A DNA stretch of 61,766 bases, taken from an uncultured Mucilaginibacter sp. GTDB taxonomy: Bacteria; Bacteroidota; Bacteroidia; Sphingobacteriales; Sphingobacteriaceae. The notes beneath the pieces were generated by a model. That model was not told the origin of the DNA. It did not search any database and saw only the letters and a list, made by a program, of their open reading frames with translations. Both the position numbers and the translations under genes were made by a program. Within the stretch, counting starts at the first letter, position 1; every line of letters starts with the position of its first letter. Of the stretch, positions 6,949-15,349 are shown piece by piece. Location: positions 1-61,766 of the forward strand of contig NZ_CAMLOV010000008.1 in the NCBI RefSeq assembly GCF_946481715.1, written 5' to 3'.

Positions 6949-7584
6949 ATGAAGAAAATCGTAATATTCGGAGCCTCCGGCGGCACGGGAAAACAGGTTG
7001 TTGCCATGGCTTTGCAACAAGGATTTGAGGTCACCACTATCATTCGTAACCCCGATGCGTTTTACATTCAGCATCCAAATTTAAAAATTGCTAAAGGTGA
7101 TATCTTAGCGCCGTCGACTTTCAAAAACAAGCTACAGGGACAGGATGCCGTTATATCTTGCCTGGGCGTTCCGAAGATCCAGGAAACAACGCTCTACTCT
7201 GCGGGAATTCGCAACATCGTTCAATCGATGCAAGAGGTTGGGCTCGATCGCATCCTCTGCATCTCATCCGGTGCGCTGGATATCCCGCCGGGCAGTTCTT
7301 TTATCATGAGGTTCCTGCTCAAAAACGTACTGCAGCGCATTTATAAACCCATCTATACGGACATGCGGCTTATGGAAGATACCTTAAAAGCATCGGGCCT
7401 AAATTGGACCATCGTGCGCGCGCCTAAGCTTACAGACGGCAAAAATAAAGGGCGCAACCGCAACATTACCGGGCAGCCGTTGAAGGGAATCCCACAAATA
7501 TCGCGTGCCGATCTGGCTGGCTACCTGCTTGAGCATTTGGACGACCTATCCGTTTTTAAACAAACGGTTGATGTTGCTTATTAA
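6949..7584 (+). CDS. NAD(P)-binding oxidoreductase, atypical SDR/NmrA-like
   Basis: 211 aa. A Rossmann start, KIVIFGASGGTGKQVV (GxxGxxG at residues 8-14), and a second strand VTTIIRNP whose Arg suggests NADP. Then GDILAP, VISCLGVP and the region ILCISSGALD with the YxxxK helix replaced by a shorter YTDMRLMEDTLKASGLNWTIVRAPKLTDG, which is typical of extended/atypical SDRs such as NmrA- and BLVRB-like proteins. The substrate is unknown. Divergent pairing with an HxlR regulator suggests induction by a reactive small molecule and a reductive detoxification role (inference). Cytosolic, no signal peptide. Confidence 0.85.
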   Translation: MKKIVIFGASGGTGKQVVAMALQQGFEVTTIIRNPDAFYIQHPNLKIAKGDILAPSTFKNKLQGQDAVISCLGVPKIQETTLYSAGIRNIVQSMQEVGLDRILCISSGALDIPPGSSFIMRFLLKNVLQRIYKPIYTDMRLMEDTLKASGLNWTIVRAPKLTDGKNKGRNRNITGQPLKGIPQISRADLAGYLLEHLDDLSVFKQTVDVAY

Positions 7585-7618
7585 TTGGCAAAGCTTTTAA
7601 TTGCAGTTATCAAATGGT

Positions 7619-7636
7619 GCCTGCCCAGGCCTTTTT
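7619..7636 (+). terminator. Possible terminator after the NAD(P)-binding protein gene
   Basis: A short stem GCCT/AGGC with a 4-nt loop followed by C and five T residues, 35 bp after the stop codon. The stem is weak, so confidence is limited. Confidence 0.4.
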
Positions 7637-7734
7637 ACTAGGCTCATTCGCAATTCTTTCCAACGCTCGTGAACTTTGCCCATTGGCAAACCGGCATGTT
7701 CAATGCCATATCCAATAACCGTTTTTCGAAGCCA

Positions 7735-7785
7735 AAAAGAGAGAAAGGCGTTCGGTTACCATGTACCCACGCCCTCCTCTCTTTT
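7735..7785. terminator. Bidirectional terminator closing the PUL
   Basis: AAAAGAGAG (7735-7743) pairs with CTCTCTTTT (7777-7785), and GGCG (7747-7750) pairs with CGCC (7770-7773), separated by a 3-nt internal loop. T runs follow on both strands. It lies 67 bp beyond the GH35 stop on the minus strand and also faces the convergent plus-strand gene. Confidence 0.65.
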
Positions 7786-7852
7786 CCTATTATCTGCTAA
7801 GCCATACGGCTCGCATTCCCGTATTTTCTATGAATATTTAACAGCAGTAAGA

Positions 7853-9679
7853 TTATTTCAAGGCATCTAAAATGGGTGTCTTTAAACCGGAAAGCGTTTT
7901 CTGACCGGGCTTAATCAACTCCAGTACTTCAATTTCGTTCTTCCCTGTTTTTAACCATTCTGCCGGCACATAAAGCGTTTGCTGCGGGCCAATGTTCCAA
8001 TAACGGCCAAGGTTATGCCCATTGATCCATACGATGCCTTTGCCCCAGTTACTCATATCCAGATAGGTATCTGCAACCCGCGTTAAACTAAAGCTGCCGC
8101 TCTTCAATGCAGGCTGGCTGGTTGGCTGTTTACTTACTTTTGATTTAACTTTGGTAATAGTATTAAAAGGCAAGCTGTATATCTGCCAGTTTTTTACCTC
8201 CTGACCTGCTAATACCACGTTGCCGGTTATGCCTTTTTTGTTTTTAAGCAGATATGGGCCAAAGTTAATGCGGCCAAGATTCTCTACCAGTATATCAAGC
8301 ACCACTTTGCCTTTTGGCAGGTTGATTTGAACACTGTCCTGCTTTAATCTCCTGTCGAGTATGGCAACGCGTTTTCCGTTAACGTAAACCAGGCCGTAGT
8401 CGGCCAGGCCGTTAATTTTTAGCACGCCCGATTTACTTCCGGTTAAGGCGGTTCGGTACAAAACAAAGCCATAATCCTGATTCAGATCCTCAAATGTAAG
8501 CGGCTTCTTGCTTAGCTGGGCGCCCGGCAGGCGGCTAAACACACTTGCCGACCGGCTAAATACAATAGGTCGAATAGCCATGGAAGGTTTCGCTGGGGGC
8601 ACATCCGGCAGCGTTTGCCCGGCGGGCAGGTGCTTGGCTATAACCGCCCTAAACTTCATAAATTTATCTGTAGCGTTACCCGCCTCGTTAAGCGGAGCAT
8701 CGTAATCATAGCTACTTATCTGCGGTTCATATGGGTCTTTATCATTAAAATTGGCGCCGTTCATAAAGCCACGCGTAGTACCGCCATGAAACATATACAT
8801 ATTGATAGAAATACCGGCCGCTAATACCGCATCCAATTTGCCCAGATAGTTTTCTGCAGGCACGGTGTGGTGTTTTGTTCCCCACCAGTCAAACCAGGCA
8901 GGATACCATTCGGCAATAAAATACGGGCCTTTGCCGGCGTAGTTGTCGCCAATTAGCTTTTTAACCTTTTTTACATCATCTATACCGTTTATAGCGGGCA
9001 GTAAACCGGGCAAATGCCCGTCTTTAATAGCAGCCTCGGGGTCGCAGGTATAAAGCTGCCCGTCAAAACCGGCCTGTACAAACATTTTCCGGTTCAGTTC
9101 CAGGTAATCTTTATCGTTGCCGTAAGAACCATATTCGTTCTCTATCTGCACCATCAAAATATTCCCGCCATGATTTACCAGTAGCGGCGATAGTTGCTTC
9201 CCAACCTGGGTAAGGTACTTTTGGTAAGCAGCAAGGTATTTGGGCTCCTTGCTACGCACTACAAGCCCTTCTTCTTTCTCCAGCCAATACGGGTAGCCGC
9301 CAAATTCCCACTCGGCACATACATAAGGGCTTGGGCGCAGTACAACCCAAAGGCCTTCCTCCTGTGCTGTTTTTACAAAGGCGGCAATATCGTTGTTGCC
9401 AGTAAAGTTGTATTGCCCCTTTTGAGGCTCGTGTACATTCCAAAACACATAAGTACCAATGGTATTAAGGCCCATGGCCTTAGCCATCCGCATACGTTGC
9501 CGCCAGGCTTCGCGTGGTACCCGGGTGTAGTGCATTTCACCGGAGATGATCTGCAGCGGTTTGCCATCAAGTAAAAAAGCGGTATCGCCAAGCGAAAATG
9601 TGTGGTTTCCCTGTTGTGCCTGTACACCGGCCGAAACAGAGAGGAAAACCGAAAGCAAAATGAGTTTTAAAAATTTCAT
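7853..9679 (-). CDS. Glycoside hydrolase family 35 beta-galactosidase
   Basis: 608 aa with a signal peptide (residues 1-21, ending VQAQQ), so periplasmic or exported. The GH35 TIM barrel is clear: LLDGKPLQIISGEMHYTRVPREAWRQR, GLNTIGTYVFWNVHEPQKGQYNF and LRPSPYVCAEWEFGGYP. The acid/base Glu182 lies in IENEYGSYG and the nucleophile Glu257 in FIAEWYPAWFDWWG. C-terminal beta-sandwich domains (about 400-600) include the DMSNWGKGIVWINGHNLGRYW motif. Family members remove terminal beta-galactose. It is the last PUL gene, 45 bp after GH2, and likely finishes oligosaccharides made by the upstream enzymes. Confidence 0.93.
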   Translation of the reverse strand: MKFLKLILLSVFLSVSAGVQAQQGNHTFSLGDTAFLLDGKPLQIISGEMHYTRVPREAWRQRMRMAKAMGLNTIGTYVFWNVHEPQKGQYNFTGNNDIAAFVKTAQEEGLWVVLRPSPYVCAEWEFGGYPYWLEKEEGLVVRSKEPKYLAAYQKYLTQVGKQLSPLLVNHGGNILMVQIENEYGSYGNDKDYLELNRKMFVQAGFDGQLYTCDPEAAIKDGHLPGLLPAINGIDDVKKVKKLIGDNYAGKGPYFIAEWYPAWFDWWGTKHHTVPAENYLGKLDAVLAAGISINMYMFHGGTTRGFMNGANFNDKDPYEPQISSYDYDAPLNEAGNATDKFMKFRAVIAKHLPAGQTLPDVPPAKPSMAIRPIVFSRSASVFSRLPGAQLSKKPLTFEDLNQDYGFVLYRTALTGSKSGVLKINGLADYGLVYVNGKRVAILDRRLKQDSVQINLPKGKVVLDILVENLGRINFGPYLLKNKKGITGNVVLAGQEVKNWQIYSLPFNTITKVKSKVSKQPTSQPALKSGSFSLTRVADTYLDMSNWGKGIVWINGHNLGRYWNIGPQQTLYVPAEWLKTGKNEIEVLELIKPGQKTLSGLKTPILDALK

Positions 9680-9724
9680 AGTACGAGAGAGAAAGTTGAT
9701 TATATAAAGATGAATTTGAGTCGA

Positions 9725-12157
9725 TTATTTTACGGTGAGTATTAGTGATACAGGTTTTAAACCGGGCGAACTTGCAAGCACGTGTATGTTACCGGGAGAG
9801 CCATTTGTTTGGATAAACGCCAGTAAGCGGCCGTTGAACGCCTTTCTTTGCGAACCTTTGTAATCTTCGTGGCTTGTGGTGCTTCCGCTTTCGAGCCCTA
9901 TGAGTTTGCCGGGACCGCTTACGGCTACCGTTATTTCGTTAGCGGCATTAAAAACCGGGTTGCCGTTGCTATCGGTTATAAATATCTCTACCTGGCTTAA
10001 CCCCTTTGTTTTGGCAGTAAACAAGCTATTGTCGGGCACGGCTTTAAGCTGGCTGGCCTCGGCGGAGGTTTTTATAGTATTGCTGCAAACCTCAATTCCG
10101 TTATTAAAAGCTTTAACTACCAGTTCCCCCGGCTGATAATCAACCTGCCACGATGGTACACGCCCCGGGGTTGCCCCACGCGCTTGCTTGCCCAGCGAAC
10201 GGCCATTTAAGAAAAGTTCCGCCTCCTGGCAATTAGTGTAGCAATCTATCTTTATTTTGCTACCCGGTTTCCAGTTCCATACGGGTAAAGCGTTGCGGTG
10301 GCTCCAAATCCCCCTGTCATCGGCACTGGTAATTTCGCGTGCGCCTATATATACCATTGGCTTATCGGCCCATAAACTTTGCCTGTAAAAATATTCGGGC
10401 TTTTTAAAACCTGCCAGGTTTATCAGCCCGGCGCCGTTACTCCGTTGCGGCCATTTACCAGCTTCGCCAAGGTAATCTATGCCTGTCCACAAGTATTGCG
10501 CAGAAATGTACTCGTTACTGTCAACCGCATTCCAGGCCTGTTGTGCCATGCCGTTCTCGCTGCCATAAATAATCCTGTTGGGATATTTTTTATGATCATC
10601 AGCATAGCGGTACTCCTGGTAATTATAGCCTACCACATCTAACTCATCGGGGTACCCTACCTCGTTAGACATTACCACGCCTGCAAGCGCTGCGGTTACC
10701 GGCCGTGTTTGGTCTACTGCCTTTACCGCGTTCGCCAATTGCCTGGCTATGGGTGTAAGCCCACTTGCAGCGGGGTGATCGGGCAGGTACCCCTTACCAT
10801 AAATTTGCGGGTTACGCCCTGTGTTAAGTACTTCGTGGGTGTATGGGTCATTGGGGTAATCTATTTCGTTACCGATGCTCCACATAATGATAGACGGATG
10901 ATTACGGGCACGTAACACCATATCGGCCACGTCCCTATTGGCCCATTCTTTAAAATACTCGTGATAGCCGTTTTTAGCTGGTGTACCCACATTCCAGCCG
11001 GCTACCCATTTGTTTTTACCTATCTCCCACTCGTCAAAGGCTTCATCCATCACCAAAAAACCCATCTTGTCGCATAGGTCATACAGGTAATCGGCATGCG
11101 GATTATGGCTCAGCCTTAACGAATTTACGCCAGCTTCTTTTAAAATGTTCAACCGGCGTACCCACACTTCCGACGGTACTGCTACGCCTAAGGCACCTGC
11201 ATCATCATGAATGCAAACGCCTTTCAGTTTTGTACTTTGTCCGTTGAGGAAAAAGCCCTTATCCTTATCAAATTTAATGCTGCGGATGCCAACCGATTGC
11301 GTTACAGCGTCTATTTCCTTACCATTACTGATAATGGAAACCCTGAGCTTGTACAGGTCAGGTTTATCAGCGCTCCATAACCGGGGCGTGGTAATAGTAT
11401 GGTTAAACTCAACAAACTGCTTTTCTGCTTTTAGCTTTACAGGCTTTTGTAGTGCTGCCACTATCTTGTTATTATCATTGTAAAGGCAGGCTTTAACAAT
11501 AACTTTGGTTAAAGGGCCGGCGCTTTTTGTGATAGCGGCTTTCACGTTTATTTCGGCTTTAGCGGCCGACACTTCAGGGGTGGTAAATGCAACATCCCAA
11601 TTACCGATATGCACCAGGTGTTTAACAATGAGGTAAACATTACGGTAAATGCCCGAACCGGTATACCAGCGCGAATCTGCAAAATCGCTGTGGTCGGCTT
11701 TTACAACAATCGTATTATTACCTTTTAAGTTAAGGTACGGGGTAAGCTCGTATTGGAAAGAAATGAAGCCATTTGGGCGCTTGCCCAGCAAATGGCCGTT
11801 TATCCAAACCTCGCTATTTTTGTAAACGCCATCAAAATAAATAAACACCTGTTTGCCCTGCCAGCTGCCGCTGCCCGCGAAACTTTTTTTATACCAGCCA
11901 ATTCCACCGGGCAAATAGCCTGTGGCACTGGCCCATTGGTTGCTAAACGGCTCTTCAATGCTCCAATCGTGCGGCAGGCCTACAGCTTTCCATTCCCTCT
12001 CTGCATCTACGCTTTTTACGCCTGCCGGGATATCACCTTTATGGAAACTCCAACCTGAGTTAAATAAAGCCGGTGCCCATTTATCCTGCGCCTTCAATAC
12101 GCTAAATGGCAGCATAAAAACCATTAGCGCAATAATAAGGAAGGTCTTATTTTTCAT
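9725..12157 (-). CDS. Glycoside hydrolase family 2 beta-galactosidase
   Basis: 810 aa with signal peptide (ends VLKAQD). GH2 domain order: N-terminal jelly roll (about 30-185, with WYKKSF..VFIYFDGVYKNSEVWINGHLLG), immunoglobulin-like domain (about 190-290), then a TIM barrel starting KGVCIHDDAGALG and ..LRLSHNPH. The acid/base Glu431 is in MWSIGNEID and the nucleophile Glu534 in IIYGSENG. C-terminal domains include a PDNSLFTAKTKGLSQVEIFI beta-sandwich of the DUF4982/GH2C type. Retaining beta-galactosidase activity is the best guess; beta-glucuronidases and mannosidases share the fold. It starts 12 bp after the GH30 stop. Confidence 0.92.
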   Translation of the reverse strand: MKNKTFLIIALMVFMLPFSVLKAQDKWAPALFNSGWSFHKGDIPAGVKSVDAEREWKAVGLPHDWSIEEPFSNQWASATGYLPGGIGWYKKSFAGSGSWQGKQVFIYFDGVYKNSEVWINGHLLGKRPNGFISFQYELTPYLNLKGNNTIVVKADHSDFADSRWYTGSGIYRNVYLIVKHLVHIGNWDVAFTTPEVSAAKAEINVKAAITKSAGPLTKVIVKACLYNDNNKIVAALQKPVKLKAEKQFVEFNHTITTPRLWSADKPDLYKLRVSIISNGKEIDAVTQSVGIRSIKFDKDKGFFLNGQSTKLKGVCIHDDAGALGVAVPSEVWVRRLNILKEAGVNSLRLSHNPHADYLYDLCDKMGFLVMDEAFDEWEIGKNKWVAGWNVGTPAKNGYHEYFKEWANRDVADMVLRARNHPSIIMWSIGNEIDYPNDPYTHEVLNTGRNPQIYGKGYLPDHPAASGLTPIARQLANAVKAVDQTRPVTAALAGVVMSNEVGYPDELDVVGYNYQEYRYADDHKKYPNRIIYGSENGMAQQAWNAVDSNEYISAQYLWTGIDYLGEAGKWPQRSNGAGLINLAGFKKPEYFYRQSLWADKPMVYIGAREITSADDRGIWSHRNALPVWNWKPGSKIKIDCYTNCQEAELFLNGRSLGKQARGATPGRVPSWQVDYQPGELVVKAFNNGIEVCSNTIKTSAEASQLKAVPDNSLFTAKTKGLSQVEIFITDSNGNPVFNAANEITVAVSGPGKLIGLESGSTTSHEDYKGSQRKAFNGRLLAFIQTNGSPGNIHVLASSPGLKPVSLILTVK

Positions 12158-12169
12158 ATCAGTGAAAGG

Positions 12170-13711
12170 TTATATACTCTTTTTGATAGGGCCGGTGATG
12201 GTAACGACCGATCGGCCCGGAATTACACTACTGCTGCCCGATACTTTCCCGGCTTGTAGTTCGGCACTTTGTGATGTTATATATGAGGTAGCAAATTGCA
12301 CATTTGCTGTACCTGTGTTTAACTTTATGGTTACATCGTTGGCAGATGGATTGATGATAACCAGCGTTAAAGCCTTATCTTTTTTAAACGCAGATACAAG
12401 CAGTTTGGTAGCCGAACCGGAAGATACATGAGCATCCACGCGGATGGCACCCGGCCTTACAAAGCGGCTATAATTGCCAAGTGCCCATAGCATTTTGCTG
12501 CTGTAAAAATTCCCGTCGGTTTTATTTTTATCTATGTAGATCAGCCCGTCCTTATAATCGTAAGGAGAGATCGCGGTCCACCATTGCCATGCCGACGCGT
12601 TAGCTACTGCCAAATCGGTGTGAATTACTGATGCGAGGTACAGCGCCGCGTTAATTCCAAGATCGCGCTTATTGCCGCTGATCTCGCCTGCATTATCGCC
12701 GAGGATACAATATTCCGATTGCCAAAAATTCAACCCTTTTACATCAGAAATGGCCTCTGCCAGGGCCTTGCGGGCTTTTACCGAGGATGGTAATGGCGAT
12801 GTGGTGAAATAGCTATGCGCGGCAATGGTATTGCTAACATTGGATAGGCTACCCAGGTAGTTTGGAGAGCCGGCCTTAAAAAAATCTTTTACCTGGTTGC
12901 CCTTGCCGGGCTTATCGCCTTTAGTGAACAAGTAATTTATGCTACCTGCCTCGGCTACCAGGATTTGGAGGCTTAACTTTTCTTTGTTGAATTTATTGTT
13001 GATAGACCGCACAAGCCCGGCTATCTCTGCATTATTATAAGGGCAGCCTTCTTGTTTGCCGTCGCTCCAATCCCATTGGGGTTCGTTTACGGGGCTTATA
13101 TAATCAAATTTTATGCTACTTATCTTTTCTATACCTTTTATGGTGTTTACCAGGTAGCCGGCAAAGGCATCATACTTATCTGGCGCTATGTTCACTTCAC
13201 CCGCATTTGCATAGGCTTTGCCATTGCGGGTAAATTGTACCGGCGGCGTATTGGTAAAACCTAAAAACTGCTTTACACCGCGTTTCTTTGCGGCTTTTAA
13301 AAACCATATTTGCCCGGCCTGGTTTTGCCAGTTATAGCTGCCATCATTATTTAAAAACGATTCGGCGCGCCGCCATTCGTCTTTTATGCCGCTTGCTTTT
13401 CCCTGTTGCGTGCTGCCGCCGCCAATATTAAACCGCCATAACGACAAGCCGATCCCTTTAGGAGAACCATCTGCATGAGTATCGAGGCTGAACAACAGGT
13501 CGGCTATTTTTTCGCGCTTCGCATCGGGCCAGTTGCCTACAAACTGGCCGGCCCATGCATCAGAAGCCGCAAAATTACCCACGGTTTGATACGTTTTAGC
13601 CACATCAATATCAATAGTTGCTTCGCTGGACTGCCCATTGGCAACCAGCCGGCCAAGCGCCAGGCAGGTTACCGTTAACAGGGCAAATTTAATAGTTGAT
13701 ATTCTGGTCAT
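12170..13711 (-). CDS. Glycoside hydrolase family 30, beta-1,6-galactanase-like
   Basis: 513 aa from ATG 13711 (MTRISTIKFALL..), which gives a good signal peptide; an ATG nine codons earlier lies in the terminator T-run. Motifs GIGLSLWRFNIGGGSTQQG, AESFLNNDGSYNWQNQAGQ and GFTNTPPVQFT match the GH30 group containing endo-beta-1,6-galactanases, as I recall it. The acid/base Glu (about residue 210) is in SPVNEPQWDW and the nucleophile (about 333) in FWQSEYCILG. A beta-sandwich follows the barrel. It would cut beta-1,6-galactan side chains of arabinogalactan if the subfamily guess is right. It sits between GH5 and GH2. Confidence 0.87.
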   Translation of the reverse strand: MTRISTIKFALLTVTCLALGRLVANGQSSEATIDIDVAKTYQTVGNFAASDAWAGQFVGNWPDAKREKIADLLFSLDTHADGSPKGIGLSLWRFNIGGGSTQQGKASGIKDEWRRAESFLNNDGSYNWQNQAGQIWFLKAAKKRGVKQFLGFTNTPPVQFTRNGKAYANAGEVNIAPDKYDAFAGYLVNTIKGIEKISSIKFDYISPVNEPQWDWSDGKQEGCPYNNAEIAGLVRSINNKFNKEKLSLQILVAEAGSINYLFTKGDKPGKGNQVKDFFKAGSPNYLGSLSNVSNTIAAHSYFTTSPLPSSVKARKALAEAISDVKGLNFWQSEYCILGDNAGEISGNKRDLGINAALYLASVIHTDLAVANASAWQWWTAISPYDYKDGLIYIDKNKTDGNFYSSKMLWALGNYSRFVRPGAIRVDAHVSSGSATKLLVSAFKKDKALTLVIINPSANDVTIKLNTGTANVQFATSYITSQSAELQAGKVSGSSSVIPGRSVVTITGPIKKSI

Positions 13712-13755
13712 TATTAAAAAAACAAAGCGGGCACGCATATTGGCGTTGCCCGCTT
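13712..13755 (-). terminator. Terminator-like hairpin between GH5 and GH30
   Basis: Arms AAGCGGGCACGC (13725-13736) and GCGTTGCCCGCTT (13743-13755) pair with a single bulge around a 6-nt loop. On the minus strand the stem is followed by TTTGTTTTTTTAATA. It starts 8 bp after the GH5 stop and ends at the GH30 ATG, so it should reduce read-through into the last three genes of the PUL. Confidence 0.75.
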
Positions 13756-13762
13756 GTGTAAG

Positions 13763-15268
13763 TTACTGTTGTATAATTTGCCATTGCTGGTTGGTACCAG
13801 CATTTGTATTCCATTGTATAATACCGGCACCATTAGTGGTAGATGCGCCGTTAACATCAAGCGCAAAACCGCTGTTTCTGTTTATCGCTTTATAAATACC
13901 CGGGCTGGCAGGGGTTAATTGCCATTGCTGGTTGTTTCCTCCGTTCCATGGCAATTGAATAATTCCGGCACCTGCAGTAGTTGAACTCATGTCTACATCA
14001 AGGGCCTTGCCGCTGTTACGGTTGGTGATCTTATAATAGCCGCCACCATTGTCTGTAATTATCCATTGCTGATTGTTACCCCCATTTTGCGGCCATTGAA
14101 TAATACCGGCGCCATCAACTGTTGATGAACCGTTAACATCCAGCGCCTGCCCGCTATTTTGGTTTAAAAAACGATAGAAAGCACCTGTATAAAATGCATC
14201 GGTACCACCTGCGCCCACGCCCCACGCATAGTTGAGGCGACTTAAACCCGATAAATTGGTATTTGTAACCGTGATGCTTGCGCCGCTTCCGCTTAATTGC
14301 TGCATGCTATAAATATCGCCGGTGCGTATGCCAGGCCAATAAACACTGCCCATGCCGTAACTGCGCGCCACGTTGGTAAGGCCCTGCAGGTAGGCAATTT
14401 CAGGGTCACCGCCTATGGCACCAGTGTAGTTTTTGCCGCCCGTCATGGGCACACCAAACTCGGTAAGCACAGCGCGGCTTGCATAATCACCTATATTGCT
14501 TTTGAAACGGTTTTCCCATTGCGCAGCGGTAGTGTTGGTGCCATCGCTAAAAAAGTTATAATCATGTATAGATAGCAGGCAACCGGTAAAGCGGCTATCG
14601 GCCCCTACTCCCTTAATATCCTGCGAGTAAGAGGTGCCGCTTATTAAAATATGCCCTTGCGGCACTGTTGGATAATTACTTAACCATTGCGCACAAATGG
14701 TTGTCCAGTCGGTTAACGAATATCCGTGAGGTTCGTTAAATATCTCGAAGTAAACGTGGGGGTTAGTGCCGTACCTGGCAACCACCGCTTTCCACATCAA
14801 CCAAAACTCTGTCATATTATCTACTTTCCCATCGGCTTGTGATTTGGATTCCCAGCATGCCAATATTACATTCATATTTTTGCTGATAGCCTTATCAATA
14901 ACGCCAATATAAGAACCCCACCACGCTTGCGACACGGTTGAATAATTCACCGGTAAGCGCAGCGTGTTTGCGCCCGTGTTGGCTTTGATGCCGGTTAACA
15001 CGGCATCAGCTGTTGCGGATACGGTAGCGTAATTGTCTGAAGATGACAAGGCGCTTAAAACCAAAATACCATCGCTAAAATTATCGCCGTCTGCGGCCCA
15101 GTTTACACCCTTGAGCGGGCCGGCCGGGGGCGGGTCGGTAGTAACCGGGACAGCAGGTAAATCTACCACATCTGTTTTCCCGGGGTTATCGGCTACAGGG
15201 CCTTTATCTTTCTTACAACCGGTTATTAAAACACCAGCTATTAACACTAAACCAAATATTTTTTTCAT
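13763..15268 (-). CDS. GH5-type lipoprotein endoglycanase with ricin-type lectin domain
   Basis: 501 aa. Lipobox LITGC at Cys18 suggests surface or outer-membrane lipidation. A Pro-rich linker (residues 38-50) leads to a GH5-like TIM barrel (about 52-350): GVNWAADGDNF, NTLRLPVNYS, then the acid/base Glu179 in YFEIFNEPHGYS, a catalytic His in LSIHDYNF, and the nucleophile Glu270 in AVLTEFGVP. Residues about 363-501 are a ricin-B/CBM13-like beta-trefoil with three QxW repeats (NNQQW twice, TNQQW once) and ALDVNG motifs, likely binding galactose-containing chains. As the surface-exposed endo-enzyme it probably makes the first cut. The GH5 subfamily and substrate cannot be set from sequence reading alone. 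Confidence 0.85.
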   Translation of the reverse strand: MKKIFGLVLIAGVLITGCKKDKGPVADNPGKTDVVDLPAVPVTTDPPPAGPLKGVNWAADGDNFSDGILVLSALSSSDNYATVSATADAVLTGIKANTGANTLRLPVNYSTVSQAWWGSYIGVIDKAISKNMNVILACWESKSQADGKVDNMTEFWLMWKAVVARYGTNPHVYFEIFNEPHGYSLTDWTTICAQWLSNYPTVPQGHILISGTSYSQDIKGVGADSRFTGCLLSIHDYNFFSDGTNTTAAQWENRFKSNIGDYASRAVLTEFGVPMTGGKNYTGAIGGDPEIAYLQGLTNVARSYGMGSVYWPGIRTGDIYSMQQLSGSGASITVTNTNLSGLSRLNYAWGVGAGGTDAFYTGAFYRFLNQNSGQALDVNGSSTVDGAGIIQWPQNGGNNQQWIITDNGGGYYKITNRNSGKALDVDMSSTTAGAGIIQLPWNGGNNQQWQLTPASPGIYKAINRNSGFALDVNGASTTNGAGIIQWNTNAGTNQQWQIIQQ

Positions 15269-15295
15269 AGGTAAGCCGGGGTTGATGCACTATTA

Positions 15296-15330
15296 AAGCA
15301 GAAGGGAGCAAGTAATACTCCCCTCTGCTT
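15296..15330 (-). promoter_or_regulatory. Intercistronic hairpin between SusD and GH5
   Basis: A 13-bp stem (15296-15308 with 15318-15330; one position is A-C on the plus strand but becomes G-U in the minus-strand RNA) with a 9-nt loop, between the SusD stop and the GH5 start. It has only a short U stretch, so it looks more like an mRNA-stabilising or partial-termination hairpin than a full terminator. Confidence 0.55.
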
Positions 15331-15349
15331 ATTTATTAGTAACCAGTTA

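Noticed and set aside
7676..7870. 64-codon plus-strand ORF
   Set aside because: It contains the PUL terminator hairpin and has no recognisable protein features.
9194..9574. 126-codon plus-strand ORF
   Set aside because: It is antisense to the GH35 catalytic domain.
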